In this document: piece after piece, positions 61,257 to 64,000 of the stretch
Layout of the letters: each line of letters begins with the position of its first letter
How positions within the stretch are numbered: the stretch's first letter is position 1
NCBI RefSeq assembly: GCF_033880585.1
Contig: NZ_CP137624.1
Coordinates: 2,329,501-2,393,500 of the forward strand
Length of the DNA: 64,000 bases
Reading direction: 5' to 3'
Source: Lysinibacillus louembei
GTDB lineage: Bacteria; Bacillota; Bacilli; Bacillales_A; Planococcaceae
The notes under the pieces: model-generated
Told to the model about the DNA's origin: nothing
Database searches by the model: none
What the model saw: only the letters and a program-made list of their open reading frames with translations
Position numbers and translations under genes: made by a program

Positions 61257-61453
61257 TTGAGGATGGCGATGGTGATGCCAATTTGATGTACTGGTGGGTA
61301 CATAAATTCCGTCGCCTGCCATCCGAATATTTCGCACTATCCGTGGCAGACAAAGCCTGTATTATAGCAGCGATACAAGTAAAAATCGAAACAGATAAAA
61401 AAGCTGAACGCGAATCAAAGCGGGCAGGTAGAGGCAAGGGGAGAAGACGTTGA
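61247..61453 (+). CDS. Tail assembly chaperone -1 frameshift extension (gpT-like part)
   Basis: Slipping at A AAA AAC (61247-61253) leads into an open -1 frame of about 66 codons: LIEDGDGDANLMYWWVHKF, then RRLPSEYFALSVADKACIIAA and a basic end. WxxRF..LPSEYF..S..DKA.I.A is the pattern of the C-terminal extension of Gram-positive tail chaperones. The frame has no ribosome site or sensible start of its own, which supports frameshifting. The full fusion is about 210 residues. Confidence 0.8.
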   Translation, partial: KKLIEDGDGDANLMYWWVHKFRRLPSEYFALSVADKACIIAAIQVKIETDKKAERESKRAGRGKGRRR

Positions 61454-61471
61454 TGAAGTTTCATCGTGTTA

Positions 61472-61555
61472 ATTCGCCCGTGAGATGCCCATTTTCGCCC
61501 ATTAAACATCGAAAATCGCCCGCAAGATCAGCAAATTCGCTCAATTAAACGAAAA
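61472..61555. repeat. 21-bp-period repeat, four units, inside the tail operon
   Basis: Units at 61472, 61493, 61514 and 61535 begin ATTCGCCCGTGAGAT, TTTCGCCCATTAAAC, AATCGCCCGCAAGAT and ATTCGCTCAATTAAAC. The alternation of types is the same as at 14864-14905. Confidence 0.75.
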
Positions 61556-61559
61556 ACAG

Positions 61560-61602
61560 AGACGTATTTGAAAAGGCACAACCTTTTCGAATACGTCTTT
61601 TT
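61560..61602 (+). terminator. intrinsic terminator inside the tail operon
   Basis: AGACGTATTTGAAAAGG pairs with CCTTTTCGAATACGTCT (one mismatch) around CACAA, followed by TTTT. It is predicted to be strong and lies between the chaperone and tape measure genes. Confidence 0.85.
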
Positions 61603-61630
61603 AATCATGTAAAGAAAGGAGGAGCAAAGA

Positions 61631-63805
61631 ATGGCTACAATTCAAAATGCTTTGCAGGTAAGTAATCACTTGCCTCAAGTAATTAATAATATGCCCCAAG
61701 TAATTAATAATGTACCTCAGGTAATTAATAATTCTCCTCAAGTATTGAATGCATTGCCTCCAGGTGATGGTGCTTTAACTCGAATAAGTAATAGTGCGAT
61801 GCCAATGATTGATGCAAGAAGTATAACCATACAATTAACACAAATTAATACGCTATATACTCAGATGGAGCGGGAAATTGAAGAAGTGGATGCAGCACAG
61901 GAGAGGCTAAATGAGAGGCTAAATAAAGGCGGCGCTGTAGTCGGTGCTATGATGAATAAAGTTAAAGGTTTAGTAGCAAGTGTACTGAATTTTGAGAACT
62001 TCAAAGTAGTCATTGGTTTATCTGATGATATGGCAACTACACAAGGGCGTTTAGAGTTAATGAACGATGCATATCAAAAGCAAGCACAGGAAGCCGGTGT
62101 TGTAAATACAGCACTGACGTCAACCTCTGCATTACAAGATATGATATTTGATTCTGCCCAGCGTACATTTGGCTCCTATCAAACGACTGCTGATATGGTT
62201 AATCAACTTGGTACAGCAGCTTCAGGGGCCTTTAGTAGTCCAGCAGAAATTGTTGCATTTACTGAGCAAATGAACAAAACAATGGCAGTTGCAGGTGCCC
62301 CTCCTGAAGCGATGTCCAGCGTAACACAGGCAATGACCTCTGGCACGATGGATAGCGCAGGGCTTAATAATTTAGCAAAACAGGCACCAGCTGTTGTTGG
62401 AAATATTCAAAATTACCTTGAGGATGTCATGAATATAGATGCCTCTAACCTTAAACAATTAGCAACAGAGGGCGTCATTACAGCAGATGTTATCAAAAAT
62501 GCGATGTTCTATGCAGCCGAGGACACCAATGCTGCTTTTGCGAGTATGCCTACTACGTGGGGGAATATATGGCAAAATATTAAAACAGGCGCCTTAGAAG
62601 CATTTTCTCCGATATTACTAAAAATTAATGAGCTCGCTAATAGTGAAAAAATACAGCAAGTAATAGCTGGAATTGGTATAGCATTTGGGTTAGTTGCTGG
62701 ATGGGCAATGACCGTAATGGATTTATTTATTACAATTGGGAGCTTTATTTATGATAATTGGTCATTGATTGCACCTATTGTGCTAGGTTTAGCAGGTGTT
62801 TTACTCACACTAGCTACTTATTTAGGAATAGTAGAATTGGTCACAACATTAGTATCTGTGGCTACGTGGCTCTGGAATGCTGCCTTAACTGCTAATCCGA
62901 TAGTATGGGTAATCATGGCGGTAATAGCTTTAGTAGCAATATTTTATTTGATAATCGCAGCCATCAATCATTTTGCGGGAACATCTATTAGTGCAACAGG
63001 AGCAATTATAGGGGCATTCGCAGTTTTAGGAGCCTTCATTTGGAATACTGTCGTTGGGGTACTTAATGCAGTGATTCAAGCCGTATGGTCTATTCTTGTT
63101 GATCCTTGGATTGCAATTATTGAATGGGTGTTAAATGTCTTTAATGGTGGATTTAATAGTTTTGGTGATGCAGTTGCAAACTTGATTGGGCAAATCATTT
63201 CATGGTTTTTGACACTTGGTAAAGTAGTAACTGAAATTATCGACGCTATATTTGGAACCAATTGGACAGCAGGGTTGTCGAAATTGCAAAAAAGTGTAGT
63301 TAAATGGGGTAAGAATGAAAATGCTATTACCTTAGATCGAGAGGCACCAACGTTTGATTCTAGGATAGAATATGGAGTTGCTTGGGATGGAGGATATGAT
63401 TTTGGATCTGGTCTACTTGATTTTAACAAAGAAGAAAAGCCACCAGAAGAACCACCTCCGTACGTTCCAGTAGAGCTACCACCTATGCAAGGTCCAGTTG
63501 ATCAATCCTTAGCATTTGGAGACCAATTAAACAAAGGCAATGAGCATAGTAAACAAATTGCAGATAATACAGGTGCCATGGCAAACGGCGTAGCGATGAT
63601 GAATGAGGACTTGCAATATATGCGCGATATCGCGGAGCGCGAGGCAATTAATCGTTATACAACGGCGGAAGTAATCGTTGATGCCCGCAGTGAAAACCAT
63701 ATTAATAGCGAGCTAGACATTGATGGTGTTATTGATCGCTTTGGCCAAAAGGTAGAGGAAGTTGCTGTTGGCTTGGCAGAGAGTGGGGGTGTCAGCCTTG
63801 TATAA
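61631..63805 (+). CDS. Tail tape measure protein (XkdO-like)
   Basis: 724 residues, much shorter than PBSX XkdO (about 1330). Residues 14-41 are four 7-residue repeats (PQVINN). A coiled-coil region follows (LYTQMEREIEEVDAAQERLNERL). The middle has tape-measure blocks such as LSDDMATTQGRLELMND, DSAQRTFGSYQTTADMV, SGTMDSAGLNNLAKQAP and MPTTWGNIWQNIKTGALEAFSP. Several hydrophobic helices lie at about 345-500, and a Pro-rich segment near 605-625 is followed by a coiled C-terminus. At roughly 0.15 nm per residue a tail near 105-110 nm is expected. AAGGAGGAG precedes the ATG. No lysozyme or peptidase domain is visible. Confidence 0.88.
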   Translation: MATIQNALQVSNHLPQVINNMPQVINNVPQVINNSPQVLNALPPGDGALTRISNSAMPMIDARSITIQLTQINTLYTQMEREIEEVDAAQERLNERLNKGGAVVGAMMNKVKGLVASVLNFENFKVVIGLSDDMATTQGRLELMNDAYQKQAQEAGVVNTALTSTSALQDMIFDSAQRTFGSYQTTADMVNQLGTAASGAFSSPAEIVAFTEQMNKTMAVAGAPPEAMSSVTQAMTSGTMDSAGLNNLAKQAPAVVGNIQNYLEDVMNIDASNLKQLATEGVITADVIKNAMFYAAEDTNAAFASMPTTWGNIWQNIKTGALEAFSPILLKINELANSEKIQQVIAGIGIAFGLVAGWAMTVMDLFITIGSFIYDNWSLIAPIVLGLAGVLLTLATYLGIVELVTTLVSVATWLWNAALTANPIVWVIMAVIALVAIFYLIIAAINHFAGTSISATGAIIGAFAVLGAFIWNTVVGVLNAVIQAVWSILVDPWIAIIEWVLNVFNGGFNSFGDAVANLIGQIISWFLTLGKVVTEIIDAIFGTNWTAGLSKLQKSVVKWGKNENAITLDREAPTFDSRIEYGVAWDGGYDFGSGLLDFNKEEKPPEEPPPYVPVELPPMQGPVDQSLAFGDQLNKGNEHSKQIADNTGAMANGVAMMNEDLQYMRDIAEREAINRYTTAEVIVDARSENHINSELDIDGVIDRFGQKVEEVAVGLAESGGVSLV

Positions 63806-64000
63806 TTTTTTTATTGACGGTGTACAGCTTCCTGTTGCACCTGCATCTATGTCCATGAAAATTAACAACAAAAACCAAACGATTGTTTTAATGAATGAAG
63901 GTGAGGTCAATATTCTCAAGAAGCCTGGTTTAACAGATATTGATTTTGAAATATTGCTCCCGAATGTTCCCTATCCGTTTGCGGTGTATCCGGACGGTTT
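63798..64000 (+). CDS. LysM/baseplate adaptor-type tail protein (XkdP-like), cut by the window end
   Basis: Starts at a TTG overlapping the end of the tape measure gene, with GGGGGTG upstream. 67 residues are visible: MYNFFIDGVQLPVAPASMSM, KINNKNQTIVLMNEGEVNIL, then FEILLPNVPYPFAVYPDG. The pattern (short hydrophobic start, LPVAP, NEGEV, FEILLPN.PYPF) is that of XkdP/YqbP-type proteins, which carry a C-terminal LysM and join tube to hub. The LysM part is beyond the window. Confidence 0.75.
   Translation, partial: MYNFFIDGVQLPVAPASMSMKINNKNQTIVLMNEGEVNILKKPGLTDIDFEILLPNVPYPFAVYPDG

Overview
The window is a low-GC Bacillota chromosome segment, best matched to Lysinibacillus or a close relative in the Caryophanaceae. 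From about 14.9 to 54.6 kb the gene order follows the ytf-ytx-ccpA-acu-tyrS region of Bacillus subtilis (ytfP, ytgP, ytzG, ytzE, pepV, dat, ytlR, trmB, ytnP, ytoP, ytpQ, ytpR, sftA, murC, ytxGH, aroA, ccpA, acuCBA, tyrS). Some genes are added (GGDEF and Nudix proteins, a DUF84 protein, a lipoprotein, a large FtsA-like ATPase, argCJBD) and acsA is absent beside acuA. All calls come from reading the sequence; no database search was run.

Layout. 1-7.7 kb: the end of an MFS transporter, an apparently intact IS3-family element (1004-2278) with a -1 frameshift site, a degenerate stretch, then a four-gene polyamine operon (speA-like, speE-like, carboxyspermidine dehydrogenase-like, nspC). 7.9-14.9 kb: two tandem membrane GGDEF-EAL paralogues with degenerate GGDEF and intact EAL motifs, a CoxG-like protein, and an ECF sigma factor with an overlapping membrane partner. 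14.9-44 kb: the conserved housekeeping block covering RNA modification, peptidases, D-amino acid and cell-wall precursors, DNA translocation, aromatic amino acids and carbon catabolite control. 44-54.7 kb: acuCBA, an ArgR-type promoter driving argCJBD, a class A penicillin-binding protein with an FN3 tail, and tyrS behind a T-box leader. 54.7-56.1 kb: a truncated methyltransferase remnant and a membrane-anchored PstS-like protein.

56.2-64.0 kb holds the most unusual system: the beginning of a contractile phage-tail-like cluster. It consists of an ImmA-like protease and Xre repressor on the minus strand, a divergent control region with four matching operators, an XtrA-like small gene, an Xpf-like sigma factor, and then directly a tail terminator, YqzN/YkzM protein, sheath, tube, frameshifted tail chaperone, tape measure and LysM/baseplate-type adaptor. 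No integrase, terminase, portal or capsid gene precedes the tail genes, so this is probably an R-type tailocin (PBSX-tail-like) rather than a whole prophage. A LexA-like box lies in front of the protease gene, suggesting the circuit DNA damage -> ImmA protease -> loss of Xre -> Xpf-like factor -> tail operon. The right end of the cluster (baseplate, fibres, lysis) lies outside the window.

Intergenic DNA carries several repeat families: imperfect 21-bp-period tandem arrays at four loci, a 35-bp hairpin-forming tandem array with a diverged relative, and a dispersed palindromic element.
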